A DNA stretch of 64,000 bases from Planctomonas deserti (lineage in GTDB: Bacteria > Actinomycetota > Actinomycetes > Actinomycetales > Microbacteriaceae). Every line of letters starts with the position of its first letter. The stretch's first letter is position 1. The stretch lies in the NCBI RefSeq assembly GCF_003067705.1, contig NZ_QANL01000002.1:1-64000 (forward strand), in the 5' to 3' direction. Position numbers and translations under genes: made by a program. Under the pieces are notes generated by a model, which was given only the letters and a program-made list of their open reading frames with translations, was not told where the DNA came from and made no database searches. Positions 46,981 through 55,677 of the stretch are shown here, piece by piece.

Positions 46981-47180
46981 TGCAATTCAGGAGACAAGCA
47001 CTAGTCCTGAGCGCAATTCAGCAGATTCGGGCTCGAGGTCGGCGCGTCGGGTGCCAGGAACGGCGTGTCGCGCGGAATCTGCTGAATTGCGTCACCGCGG
47101 TTCCTGAATTGCGCACATCCTCCTGAATTGCGCACATCCTCCTGAATTGCGCACAGGCTGCTGAAGCGCGCACGGAACGG
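46981..47180. repeat. Intergenic element, copy C: inverted 18-mers, 46-bp core, 19-bp tandem tail
   Basis: Reverse copies with GCAATTCAG at 46982 and 47013 (31 bp apart), core 47029-47074 (46 bp), forward copy 47075-47092, then CTGAATTGCG at 47104, 47123, 47142 and a degraded one at 47161, each 19 bp apart (unit CTGAATTGCGCACATCCTC). Fills most of the geneless stretch 46917-47426. Confidence 0.9.
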
Positions 47181-47191
47181 CGACGAAGAAT

Positions 47192-47371
47192 CGGTCCCTG
47201 CGCCTGTCGAAGGGACGGGAGCGTGGGGGGAGCGTCCCTTCGACGAGCTCAGCGACCGTGTTCGACCGGCTTCACGCGCTGCGCATTGGTCGTAGAGTCT
47301 GTAGGCCTGAGACTGTCGGTCCCGGAGCCTGCGAAGGGACGGGAGCGTCCCTTCGACGAGCCCAGGACCGT
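47192..47371. repeat. REP-like copies, four
   Basis: Units at 47192-47217 (reverse), 47233-47259 (forward), 47317-47342 (reverse) and 47346-47371 (forward) of the TCCCTTCGACAGGCTCAGGG family, two as inverted pairs. No gene seen between them. Confidence 0.85.
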
Positions 47372-47426
47372 GTTCGGCCGGCTGCTCGCGCGACGGAGCG
47401 GCGGGACGGGCGGACCGGATGCCACC

Positions 47427-49196
47427 CTAGGCGATCTCGAGGAGGACGTGGCCCGAGGAGACCGTCACGCCCACCTCGGCCGCCAGGTTCGCGATGGTGC
47501 CGTCGCGGTGGGCCGTCAGCGGCTGCTCCATCTTCATGGCCTCGAGCACGAGGATGAGGTCGCCCTTCACCACGGTGTCGCCGTCCGCGACCGCGACCTT
47601 CACGACCGTCGCCTGCATGGGCGACTTCACCGCGTTGCCGGATGCCGCCGTCGCGACGGATCCGCTGCCGCGCCGCCGGGGCGCGGGGGCGGCCGCGACG
47701 GCCGCTCCGCCGCCGCGGAACAGGTTCTGGGGGAGGGAGACCTCGACGCGCTTGCCGCCGACCTCCACAACGACGTCCTGGCGCTTGTCGGGTCCGGCGG
47801 CGGCGTCGCTGCCGAGCTCGCCCGTCCAGGGCTCGATCTCATTGACGTAATCGGTCTCGATCCAGCGCGTGTACACGGAGAAGGGGGAGCCGTTCGACGG
47901 CGCGAACGCCTCGTCGCGCACGACCGCGCGGTGGAACGGCAGCACGGTCGGCAGCCCCGCCACCTCGAACTCGTCGAGGGCGCGGCGGGAGCGCTCGAGC
48001 GCATCCGCGCGGCTGGCGCCGGTGACGATGAGCTTCGCGAGCAGGGAGTCGAACGCGCCGGAGATCACGTCGCCCGCCTGCACGCCGGAGTCGACGCGTA
48101 CGCCGGGGCCGCCGGGCGCCTTGAACACGTGCACGGGGCCGGGCGCCGGGAAGAACCCGCGGCCCGCGTCCTCTCCGTTGATGCGGAACTCGAAGGAGTG
48201 GCCGCGGGGCTTCGGGTCCTCGTAGTCGAGCACGCCGCCCTCGGCGAGCCGGAACTGCTCGCGCACGAGGTCGATTCCGGTGACCTCTTCGCTCACCGGG
48301 TGCTCGACCTGCAGGCGGGTGTTCACCTCGAGGAACGACACGGTGCCGTCCTTGCCGATGAGGAACTCGCAGGTGCCGGCGCCGACGTAGCCGACCTCGC
48401 GCAGGATGGCCTTGGACGCGCGGTAGAGCTCGGCGTTCTGCTCGTCGGACAGGAAGGGCGCGGGCGCCTCCTCGACCAGCTTCTGGTGGCGGCGCTGCAG
48501 CGAGCAGTCGCGCGTCGACACGACGACGACGTTGCCGTGCGCGTCGGCGAGGCACTGGGTCTCGACGTGCCGGGGCTCGTCGAGGTACTTCTCCACGAAG
48601 CACTCGCCGCGGCCGAAGGCGGCGATGGCCTCACGGGTGGCCGACTCGAACTGCTCGGCGACCTCGTCGCGGGTACGGGCGACCTTCAGGCCGCGGCCGC
48701 CACCGCCGAACGCGGCCTTGATGGCCACGGGGAGGCCGTACTCGTCGACAAACTCGAGCACCTCCTCGGCGCCCGACACGGGGTTCAGGGTGCCCGGGGC
48801 GAGCGGCGCGCCGACGCGCTCCGCGACGTGCCGAGCGGTCACCTTGTCGCCCAGCTGTTCGATCGCCTCGGGGGAGGGGCCGATCCAGATGAGTCCCGCG
48901 GACTGCACGGCACGCGCGAAGTCGGCGTTCTCCGCGAGGAAGCCGTAGCCGGGGTGCACCGCGTCCGCGCCGGAGCGACGGGCGATGGACAGGATCTTCT
49001 CGATCACGAGGTAGGTCTCGGCGCTCGTGCTGCCGCCGAGGGCGTATGCCTCGTCGGCGAGGCGGGAGTGCATCGCGTCCCTGTCCTGGTCCGCGTAGAC
49101 GGCGACGGAGCCGATCCCGCTGTCCCTGGCCGCTCGGATGACCCGGACGGCGATCTCGCCTCGGTTGGCGACCAGGACCTTGGTGATGCGCGACAT
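47427..49196 (-). CDS. accA3: Acyl-CoA carboxylase alpha subunit (biotin carboxylase + BCCP)
   Basis: 589 aa from ATG 49196, with -10 TAGGCT (49210-49205) 8 nt upstream. Residues 1-450 are biotin carboxylase: [16 protein letters not shown]-grasp loop [26 protein letters not shown]. The last 75 residues are a biotinyl domain with biotin Lys in [11 protein letters not shown], linked by a disordered Pro/Ala/Arg segment. Supplies carboxybiotin for acetyl- and propionyl-CoA carboxylases; the beta subunit is not in the window. Confidence 0.95.
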   Translation of the reverse strand: MSRITKVLVANRGEIAVRVIRAARDSGIGSVAVYADQDRDAMHSRLADEAYALGGSTSAETYLVIEKILSIARRSGADAVHPGYGFLAENADFARAVQSAGLIWIGPSPEAIEQLGDKVTARHVAERVGAPLAPGTLNPVSGAEEVLEFVDEYGLPVAIKAAFGGGGRGLKVARTRDEVAEQFESATREAIAAFGRGECFVEKYLDEPRHVETQCLADAHGNVVVVSTRDCSLQRRHQKLVEEAPAPFLSDEQNAELYRASKAILREVGYVGAGTCEFLIGKDGTVSFLEVNTRLQVEHPVSEEVTGIDLVREQFRLAEGGVLDYEDPKPRGHSFEFRINGEDAGRGFFPAPGPVHVFKAPGGPGVRVDSGVQAGDVISGAFDSLLAKLIVTGASRADALERSRRALDEFEVAGLPTVLPFHRAVVRDEAFAPSNGSPFSVYTRWIETDYVNEIEPWTGELGSDAAAGPDKRQDVVVEVGGKRVEVSLPQNLFRGGGAAVAAAPAPRRRGSGSVATAASGNAVKSPMQATVVKVAVADGDTVVKGDLILVLEAMKMEQPLTAHRDGTIANLAAEVGVTVSSGHVLLEIA

Positions 49197-49298
49197 GGAA
49201 CCCAAGCCTAGGGGCGCGTCCGCGGGGGGATTTGAACCAGCCCTACAAAGATGCCTCCGCGTGTCGCGAGAACACCCACAACACCACGGGTGGCGGGA

Positions 49299-49952
49299 TC
49301 AGGACGATGCGGCCCCCGCGCGCTTCCACAGGCTCGGCCAGTCGACGCCGAGCTCCCGCACGAGCCCGCGCAGGCGCGGGATCGAGAGGCCGACGACCGT
49401 GTGCGGATCGCCCACGATGCCGCTGATGAAGCCGGCGCCCAGGCTGTCGATCGTGAAGGCGCCCGCGACGTGCAGCGGCTCACCCGTCGCGACGTACGCG
49501 TCGATCTCGTCGTCCGTGATGTCGTCCGCGAACGTGACCGTCGCGGCCGTCGGCCCACCCACCCCGCGCACGACCTCGCCGCCGCGGACGAGCAGAAGGT
49601 GGTGGCCGGAGTGCAGCACCCCGGTGCGGCCACGCTGGGCGAGCCAGCGCTCCCTGGCCCGCTCGGGCGTGTGCGGCTTGCCGTAGATGACCCCGTCGAG
49701 CTCGAAGGCAGAGTCGCCACCCAGCACGAGCCCGTCGATCGGCTCGCCGGCGTTGGCCGCGACCCCGCCCTCCGCCTTGGCCCGCGCGAGCAACTGCACC
49801 ATCTCCGCGGCGGGCAGCGGATCCCTGCCCTGCTCGGCCCGGCGCACCGTCTCCTCCTCGTCGACGAGGGGCGCGAGCACGACGGGCTCGATGCCCGCGG
49901 CCCGCAGGGTGGCGAGCCGGGCCGGTGAGGTGGAGGCGAGGTAGAGGCGCAT
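49299..49952 (-). CDS. maf: Maf-family nucleotide pyrophosphatase
   Basis: 217 aa from ATG 49952 with AGGA 7 nt upstream. STSPARLATLRAAGI is the conserved start (SxSPRR-type), and VLGGDSAFELDG and GKPHTPERARERW follow, with the GDPHTVVGLSIPRL end. Maf proteins hydrolyse non-canonical or uridine/thymidine triphosphates and are linked to septum inhibition. Near accA3 as in mycobacteria. Confidence 0.92.
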   Translation of the reverse strand: MRLYLASTSPARLATLRAAGIEPVVLAPLVDEEETVRRAEQGRDPLPAAEMVQLLARAKAEGGVAANAGEPIDGLVLGGDSAFELDGVIYGKPHTPERARERWLAQRGRTGVLHSGHHLLLVRGGEVVRGVGGPTAATVTFADDITDDEIDAYVATGEPLHVAGAFTIDSLGAGFISGIVGDPHTVVGLSIPRLRGLVRELGVDWPSLWKRAGAASS

Positions 49953-49987
49953 GGGCACTTCCTGACGCGGTGTGGGATGCTCGACGG

Positions 49988-51259
49988 ATGGGACAGTCGC
50001 GCCACGCATCCGCCGGCGCCGACGCCTCGGCGGTCGGCACCGAGCTCGAGTTGGAGGTCACCAACGTAGCCCACGGCGGTGTCTTCGTCGCCCGGCACGA
50101 GGGCCGCGTGGTGTTCGTCTCCGACACCGTGCCCGGCGAGCGGGTGCGGGCGCGGATCGCCGACACGGGCCACTCGCGCTTCTGGCGCGCGGAGACGGTC
50201 GAGGTGCTCGAGGCGTCCCCGCACCGCCGGGCGCACGTCTGGTCGGCCGCGGCCGTGGACCGGGCGCCGGAGGATCGGGCGGGCGGCGCCGAGTTCGGCC
50301 ACATCGAGCTCGGCCACCAGCGCGAGCTGAAGCGGCGCGTGCTTGCCGACTCGCTGTCCCGCATGGCGCACATCGAATCCGACGTCACGGTCGAGGCCCT
50401 GCCGGGCGACGACGAGGCGGGCGGCCTCGGCTGGCGCACCCGGGTGCGCCTGCACGTCGACGAGGACGGGAGCCTCGGCCCCTTCGCCGCGCGGTCGCAC
50501 CGCGTCATCCCCGTGAACGAGCTCCCGCTCGCGACCCGCGCGGTCAACGAGAACGCGCCCTTCGGGCAGCGCTTCCCGTCCGCCGAGGCGGTGGACGTCG
50601 TCGCCCCCTCGACGGGGCCGGCACGCGTCCTGCTGCTCGACGGCACCGCGCAGCGGCGGGACACGGTGACCGAGGTCGTGCGGGGGAGGCGCTTCGCCCT
50701 CGAGGCCGGCGGCTTCTGGCAGGTGCACCGGGCCGCGGCGGAGACGCTCTACGACGCCGTCCAGTCCACCGTGGACGAGGCCGCGTTCGATCCGCGGGCG
50801 GCGAACCTCGACCTGTACGGCGGGGTCGGGCTGCTCGCCGCCGCGCTCGGCGACCGCTTCGGTGGCACGGTGCGGGTGACCAGCGTCGAGAGCAACGAGG
50901 TGGCGACGGAGTACGCAGGCGAGAACCTCTCCGAGTGGGTGGGCGCGCAGGCCGTGACGGCGCGCGTCGAGCGCTACCTGCAGCAGCTGTCGCGCGACGC
51001 GTCCGCGGCCGAGCGCAGGCGGCTGGAAGCGGCCACCGTGCTGCTCGACCCGCCGCGCTCCGGCGCGAAGCGCCCGGTCGTCGATGCCCTGGCAGCGCTT
51101 CGTCCCGCGCAGGTCGTCTACGTCGCCTGCGACCCCGTCGCGTTCTCGCGCGACGTCGCGCTGTTCGCCGAGCGCGGCTACTCGCTGCAGTCGCTCCGCG
51201 CCTTCGACCTGTTCCCGCACACCCACCACGTCGAGGCCGTCGGCCTGCTCACGCGGTAG
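49988..51259 (+). CDS. TRAM-domain SAM RNA methyltransferase, RumA-like
   Basis: 423 aa from ATG 49988, divergent from maf with a 35-bp gap. N-terminal TRAM domain (ELEVTNVAHGGVFVARHEGR, then VVFVSDTVPGERV); C-terminal methyltransferase with LDLYGGVGLLAAAL (SAM), LLDPPRSGA and catalytic Cys in YVACDPVAFSRD. The four Cys that hold the 4Fe-4S cluster in RumA/RlmD are absent: the protein has a single Cys, and the usual cluster region reads GGAEFGHIELG. Expected to make 5-methyluridine in rRNA or tRNA; exact target unknown. Confidence 0.9.
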   Translation: MGQSRHASAGADASAVGTELELEVTNVAHGGVFVARHEGRVVFVSDTVPGERVRARIADTGHSRFWRAETVEVLEASPHRRAHVWSAAAVDRAPEDRAGGAEFGHIELGHQRELKRRVLADSLSRMAHIESDVTVEALPGDDEAGGLGWRTRVRLHVDEDGSLGPFAARSHRVIPVNELPLATRAVNENAPFGQRFPSAEAVDVVAPSTGPARVLLLDGTAQRRDTVTEVVRGRRFALEAGGFWQVHRAAAETLYDAVQSTVDEAAFDPRAANLDLYGGVGLLAAALGDRFGGTVRVTSVESNEVATEYAGENLSEWVGAQAVTARVERYLQQLSRDASAAERRRLEAATVLLDPPRSGAKRPVVDALAALRPAQVVYVACDPVAFSRDVALFAERGYSLQSLRAFDLFPHTHHVEAVGLLTR

Positions 51260-51425
51260 GCGGGGGACGGCGGTCGGGCGCGCGACGGCCGGTGTGCCCC
51301 GTCGCCGTCCCCCGCCGCCATTGCGGTAGGGGGCTCGGTGTGCGCCCCTGGCCCGTTTGCACCCGGATCAGGGCGTCTCCGCCTTTCGAAACCCTTCGAA
51401 ATCATCCGGACCCCTTTTTCTCAAG

Positions 51426-51586
51426 TACGATGTGCCCCATTCGCGGGCGAATTCCTTCGCATTAGGAATTCGATGTGACCCCCTATCGAGGGACCCTCTA
51501 AAAGGGGCCGCCATGTACCCATAAGGGGGCATATTGCCCCTATCGATCCCCCCGTAATGTCGATTCCAAGACATCCGGGGGGAATC
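51426..51586 (+). promoter_or_regulatory. Palindrome-rich leader of the beta-helix gene
   Basis: Low-GC stretch for this genome. Palindromes: ATTCGCGGGCGAAT (51439-51452); CGAATTCCT/AGGAATTCG (51448-51456, 51464-51472); GGGGCA/TGCCCC (51526-51531, 51535-51540). A likely -10 TAATGT lies at 51555-51560 with TTGCCC 15 bp before. GATTCC (51562-51567) can pair with GGAATC (51581-51586), which covers the Shine-Dalgarno GGGGGGAA. The rest of 51260-51425 shows nothing else. Confidence 0.6.
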
Positions 51587-51590
51587 TTTC

Positions 51591-53258
51591 ATGAAGAACA
51601 GAATTGCGCTCGCAATCATGCCTGCTATCACTCTTGCTGCTATGACCCTGACGCTCGGCGCCACGCCGGCGCACGCGGACCCGATCACCACGCAGCCCGA
51701 GAAGAACCGCACCGTCGCGTCCGACACCTTCGGCCGCACCGTTTCCGGCGGCTGGGGAACGTCGAGCACCGGTGGCGCGTACACGCTCTCGAAGGCGTCG
51801 TCCTTCTCGACCGACGGCAAGGCCGGTGTGGTGTCGATCCCGACGCCCGGCAGCTCCCGCACCGCGACGCTCAGCGGCGTCTCCGCGACCGACGTCCGCG
51901 TCGGCCAGACCTTCACCGTTCCGGCGCTCCCGACGACGGGCGGCGGGCTCTACGTCAGCAGCCGGCTCCGCGTCGCCAAGGACTCCTACTACGTCGCCAA
52001 CCTCCGCATCGACGCCGAGGGCGCCGCTCGCCTCTCGGTGGACCGGGTGAACGGATCCGTGGCGAACACCACCTCGATCATCAAGGACAAGGTCGTGCTC
52101 GCCAAGGTTCCGGCCGGCAAGCCCGTCCGCCTCGAGTTCCAGGCCACCGGCACCGACGCCGTCATGCTCCGGGCCCGTGCCTGGGCGACCAGCGGCGCCA
52201 TGCCGGACTGGCAGCTGACCATGAGCGACAAGAGCGCCAGCCGCCTGGCCGGCGCCGGCGCCGCTGCCATCAACGGCTACCTCTCCAGCACGACTCCCGC
52301 GCTCAAGTTCACCGTCGACGACGTCTCCGTCGTCACCCTCGACCCGAAGCCGGCAGCCGCGGCGCCCGCTCCCGCCCCGAAGCCGGCACCTGCGCCCGCG
52401 CCTGCTCCTGCTCCTGCTCCGGTCCCCGAGTCCGCCGCCAAGCCCGTCACGCCTTCCGCCCCCGCCCCCGTCGTGAGCACGGACGTGCGTCAGACCGCCG
52501 GCGTGCCGAAGGGCACCAAGCTCACCGTGCACGAGGGCGACATCACCGTCACGAAGCCCGGAACCGTCATCGACGGCCTGGACGTGCACGGCCTCATCAC
52601 GATCAAGGCAGCCAACGTCACGATCAAGAACTCCATCGTCCGCGGCGGTCCGCAGACGAAGAACGGGGCGATGATCAGCAACTACACGTCCGGTCTCCCC
52701 TTCACGGTCCTGAACACCGAGCTCGTCGCCAGTCACCCGTCGCCCTACGTCAACGGCATCCTCGGCTCGAACTTCACGGCCCGCGGCCTGAAGATCCACG
52801 ACGTCATCGACGGCATCCACATCATCGGGGACAACGTGACGGTCGAGGACTCCTGGATCTACGACAACCTGCACTTCCTCCAGGACCCGAACCACAAGGG
52901 CACGCCCAGCCACGACGACACCATCCAGATCCAGCAGGGCAGCAACATCCGGATCGCGAACAACCACATGACCGGCCCGCACAACGCGATCGTCCAGATC
53001 ACGCAGGACCGCGGCGTCGTGTCCAAGATCACGTTCACCAAGAACATCGTCGACAACGGCTTCTGCAGCATCAACATCGCGCAGAAGAACTACGGACCGA
53101 TCGCCGGCTTCACCATCACCGACAACACGTTCGGCCGTAACACCTCGCACCCCAACTGCGCCATCGTGTCGCCGCTGACCACCACCCCGCTGCTCACCCT
53201 GGCGAACAACACCTGGGCTGACAATGGCAAGGCGATCAGCATCACCCGCGGTCGCTGA
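51591..53258 (+). CDS. Secreted protein with parallel beta-helix domain
   Basis: 555 aa. Signal peptide of 29 residues cut after PAHA. Residues 35-250 are a beta-rich domain of lectin/jelly-roll type (SDTFGRTVSGGWGTSSTGGAY start); a Pro/Ala linker (about 250-290) has repeated PAP; residues 300-555 show regular Ile/Val-Asn patterns (ITIKAANVTIKNSIVRGG, IRIANNHMTG) of a right-handed parallel beta-helix, seen in polysaccharide lyases and hydrolases. Two Cys only (FCSIN, NCAIV), possibly a disulfide. No membrane anchor. Target unknown; polysaccharide binding or cleavage is inference. Confidence 0.87.
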   Translation: MKNRIALAIMPAITLAAMTLTLGATPAHADPITTQPEKNRTVASDTFGRTVSGGWGTSSTGGAYTLSKASSFSTDGKAGVVSIPTPGSSRTATLSGVSATDVRVGQTFTVPALPTTGGGLYVSSRLRVAKDSYYVANLRIDAEGAARLSVDRVNGSVANTTSIIKDKVVLAKVPAGKPVRLEFQATGTDAVMLRARAWATSGAMPDWQLTMSDKSASRLAGAGAAAINGYLSSTTPALKFTVDDVSVVTLDPKPAAAAPAPAPKPAPAPAPAPAPAPVPESAAKPVTPSAPAPVVSTDVRQTAGVPKGTKLTVHEGDITVTKPGTVIDGLDVHGLITIKAANVTIKNSIVRGGPQTKNGAMISNYTSGLPFTVLNTELVASHPSPYVNGILGSNFTARGLKIHDVIDGIHIIGDNVTVEDSWIYDNLHFLQDPNHKGTPSHDDTIQIQQGSNIRIANNHMTGPHNAIVQITQDRGVVSKITFTKNIVDNGFCSINIAQKNYGPIAGFTITDNTFGRNTSHPNCAIVSPLTTTPLLTLANNTWADNGKAISITRGR

Positions 53259-53274
53259 CGCACCACCCGAGCGA

Positions 53275-53304
53275 GAAGCCCCCGCCCATCAGGGCGGGGG
53301 CTTC
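53275..53304 (+). terminator. Strong hairpin after the beta-helix gene
   Basis: GAAGCCCCCGCCC (53275-53287) with GGGCGGGGGCTTC (53292-53304), a perfect 13-bp stem and 4-nt loop, 17 nt after the stop. No long T-run. Confidence 0.88.
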
Positions 53305-53714
53305 TCCCCGTCCGCGCGGTGCACGATCTGCGGCATCCTCGGGGCGAAACGAAGGATCGGCACAGGATAAGCGACACCGGGTGAACCGAGTCACTCGAGA
53401 AAGAGAAAAGCGCAGGCCGTCGATAAGCGCTCGGATTATGTCATCAACACGAATAGGAACAGGAATCCGGTGATCGGGATGATCCGCAGAAAAGCGAGTC
53501 GGGCGCACGGGAGTGCTATGCCGGAGGCGTCGGCGGACCATTCCCCGGAGCTTATTCGCACGAATTCCTCCCGTACTCGGACCGCACAACAGACCCCGGG
53601 CGCGAGGCCCGGCGCCGTTGGCCCGGCCGGGCTTCGGTCCGAGCCCGTGGTGCGGGCCGATACGATGGGTGCGGGCGCTAGGGGCGGCGCCGAGGGATGT
53701 GGGTTGGGACGCCA
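53305..53714. other. Geneless stretch before the two-component operon
   Basis: No convincing gene. A -10 like TACGAT at 53661-53666 is the best promoter candidate for the response regulator. A short open frame at 53470-53718 has no ribosome site and no recognisable motif, so it is not called. Confidence 0.5.
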
Positions 53715-54416
53715 GTGAACAACGCAGCAGTGGAAGAGAAATCGGCCGATGCGCCGCAGCGCGTACGGGTCGCGGTCGTCGATGATCACGAGTCGGTGCG
53801 GCTCGGACTGAAGGCGGCTTGCATCGACGCGGGATACGAGTTCGTGCTCGCCGCCGCCAGCGCCAGGGAGCTCGTCGAGGGACTCGTCGGCAAGGCGTGC
53901 GACGTCGTCGTGCTCGACCTGTCGCTCGGTGACGGCTCGACCGTGACGGAGAACGTGAAGAGCGCGCAGGAAACCGGCGCGGCGGTGCTTGTGCACAGCA
54001 TCGCCGACCGGGTCGCCAGCGTGCGCGAGGCGCTGGCCGCCGGTGCCGCGGGCGTTATCCCGAAGTCCTCCGCGACCCGCACCGTCATGGCGGCCATCGC
54101 GACGGTGGCCCGGGGCGACGTGCTCAACAACCTCGAGTGGGCGACCGCCATTGACGCGGACAGCGACTTCGCCAAGGCGCAGCTGGGCCGTCGGGAGCGC
54201 GACGTCCTGCACCTGTACGCCTCCGGGCTGCCGTTGAAGGCCGTGGCCGAGCAGCTCGGCATCGCGAACTCGACGGCTCGGGAGTACCTCGACCGCATCC
54301 GCGTGAAGTACGTCGAGGTGGGCCGTCCTGCCCCCACCAAGGTGGACCTCCTGCGCCGCGCCGTCGAGGACGGCATCCTGCCGGGACTCGACCAGGACGG
54401 CGGCGATGGCCGCTGA
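53715..54416 (+). CDS. LuxR/NarL-family response regulator
   Basis: 233 aa from GTG 53715 (GGGA 5-6 nt upstream); ATG 53697 would add six residues. Receiver domain: acidic pair in VAVVDDHESVR, phospho-Asp in VVVLDLSLGDG, Lys in GVIPKSSA. C-terminal LuxR-type helix-turn-helix: LGRRERDVLHLYASGLPL, then KAVAEQLGIANSTAREYL. Controls unknown genes in response to the kinase encoded next. Overlaps it by 11 nt. The secreted protein 456 bp upstream is a possible target. Confidence 0.92.
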   Translation: MNNAAVEEKSADAPQRVRVAVVDDHESVRLGLKAACIDAGYEFVLAAASARELVEGLVGKACDVVVLDLSLGDGSTVTENVKSAQETGAAVLVHSIADRVASVREALAAGAAGVIPKSSATRTVMAAIATVARGDVLNNLEWATAIDADSDFAKAQLGRRERDVLHLYASGLPLKAVAEQLGIANSTAREYLDRIRVKYVEVGRPAPTKVDLLRRAVEDGILPGLDQDGGDGR

Positions 54417-55677
54417 GACGGCGGCGTTAGTCCCCGTCCCCGAGGCCAGTAGCCCCAAGAACCCGATCAGCCGGGCCCGCATCGAGACGGTCCTCGCGCG
54501 CGCCGTCGGTGGATTCGGCCTTCTCTTCTTCGCGTTCCAGGGGCTCCCCGCCCTCCTCCGTCAGAACGAACTGCTCAACCCGGGCTGGTCGGCCCTCGTG
54601 ATCACGGCGGTCTTCGGCGGCCTCGTCGCCGTCGCGGTCGCGAGCCTCGTCCGACGCTGGGTCATGCCGGCGAACCGGTTCGTGGCGGTCGCGTACCTCG
54701 TTGCGCTCGCGACCTGGCCGCTCGGGGTGGAGGGCCCGCAGGGCTTCCAGAGCGACCAGCCGTGGCTGTACGGCATCATGACCGTCGCCACGTCTTGCGC
54801 CGCCATCGCCTTCCCGGTCTGGGTCGCCTCGGTGTACACGGTGCTGTCGCCCGTGATCTACGGCATCGTGCGGGTCCTGCCCGGCGGCGGCGGGGCGCCG
54901 CTCGGCCTCACCGCGCTCGAGGTCGTCTACTCGATCATCCTCGGCGGCGCCGCGCTCGTGCTGGTCACGGTGCTGCGGCAGGCCACGAGCACGGTCGACA
55001 CGGCGCAGCACACCGCGCTCGACCGGTACTCCCGCGCGGTGCGGCAGCACGCGACGGAGGTGGAGCGCGTGCAGGTGGACGCCATCGTGCACGACAGCGT
55101 GCTGACCACGTTCCTCTCGGCGGCCCGCGCGTACACGCCGGAGTCGCAGGACCTGGCGGCGCGGATGGCGCAGAACGCCATCCGGCACCTCGCCGACGCC
55201 GCGGTGAGCACGGGCGAGGACGGCGCACTCGTGCCGGTCAACACCCTCTCCCAGCGCATCGCCGCCTCGGCGGGCGGGTTCTCGGTTCCCTTCGAGCTGC
55301 GGTTGGCGGAGTGCACGGGTCACGGCGTGCCCGAGAACGCGGCGGAGGCGCTGCACTCGGCGACCGTGCAGGCCATGGTCAACAGCGTGCAGCACGCCGG
55401 CCGGCCCGAGCGCGCCGTCCACCGGTGGGTGTCCGTCGCGGGCACGACCGCCGGCGGCGTCGTGATCGAGATCGGCGACGACGGGGCAGGCTTCGACCCC
55501 CGCCGCACCCCGGGCGAGCGACTCGGCCTCCGGGTGTCGATCATCGAGCGGGTCGCTAAGGTCGGCGGCACCGTCGCCGTGGAGTCCGAGCCGGGGCGGG
55601 GCACGGTGCTGCGCATCGAGTGGCCGGGCGAGGCCAACGTCGTTCCACCCATCGCGCCGGACGGGGGAATGGCATGA
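54406..55677 (+). CDS. Membrane histidine kinase
   Basis: 423 aa. About six hydrophobic segments in residues 25-195 form the sensor. A coiled stretch leads to VDAIVHDSVLTTFLSAARA, whose His is the likely phosphorylated residue, and the ATPase domain has N-box-like ATVQAMVNSVQHAG and GDDGAGFDPRR, GLRVSIIERV. The HATPase arrangement is that of NarL-paired (DesK/DegS-like) kinases. Overlaps both neighbours by 4-11 nt. Confidence 0.9.
   Translation: MAAETAALVPVPEASSPKNPISRARIETVLARAVGGFGLLFFAFQGLPALLRQNELLNPGWSALVITAVFGGLVAVAVASLVRRWVMPANRFVAVAYLVALATWPLGVEGPQGFQSDQPWLYGIMTVATSCAAIAFPVWVASVYTVLSPVIYGIVRVLPGGGGAPLGLTALEVVYSIILGGAALVLVTVLRQATSTVDTAQHTALDRYSRAVRQHATEVERVQVDAIVHDSVLTTFLSAARAYTPESQDLAARMAQNAIRHLADAAVSTGEDGALVPVNTLSQRIAASAGGFSVPFELRLAECTGHGVPENAAEALHSATVQAMVNSVQHAGRPERAVHRWVSVAGTTAGGVVIEIGDDGAGFDPRRTPGERLGLRVSIIERVAKVGGTVAVESEPGRGTVLRIEWPGEANVVPPIAPDGGMA

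Noticed and set aside
49225-49260. tRNA-like T-arm (GGTTCAAATCC on the minus strand)
   Set aside because: No matching acceptor, anticodon or D-arm could be built, and it overlaps the accA3 promoter.
52340-52470. Simple repeat in the Pro/Ala linker as a mobile element
   Set aside because: In-frame PAP codons of a normal interdomain linker explain it.
53470-53718. 82-codon open frame before the response regulator
   Set aside because: No ribosome site, no domain, Arg/Ala/Gly composition typical of random GC-rich frames.
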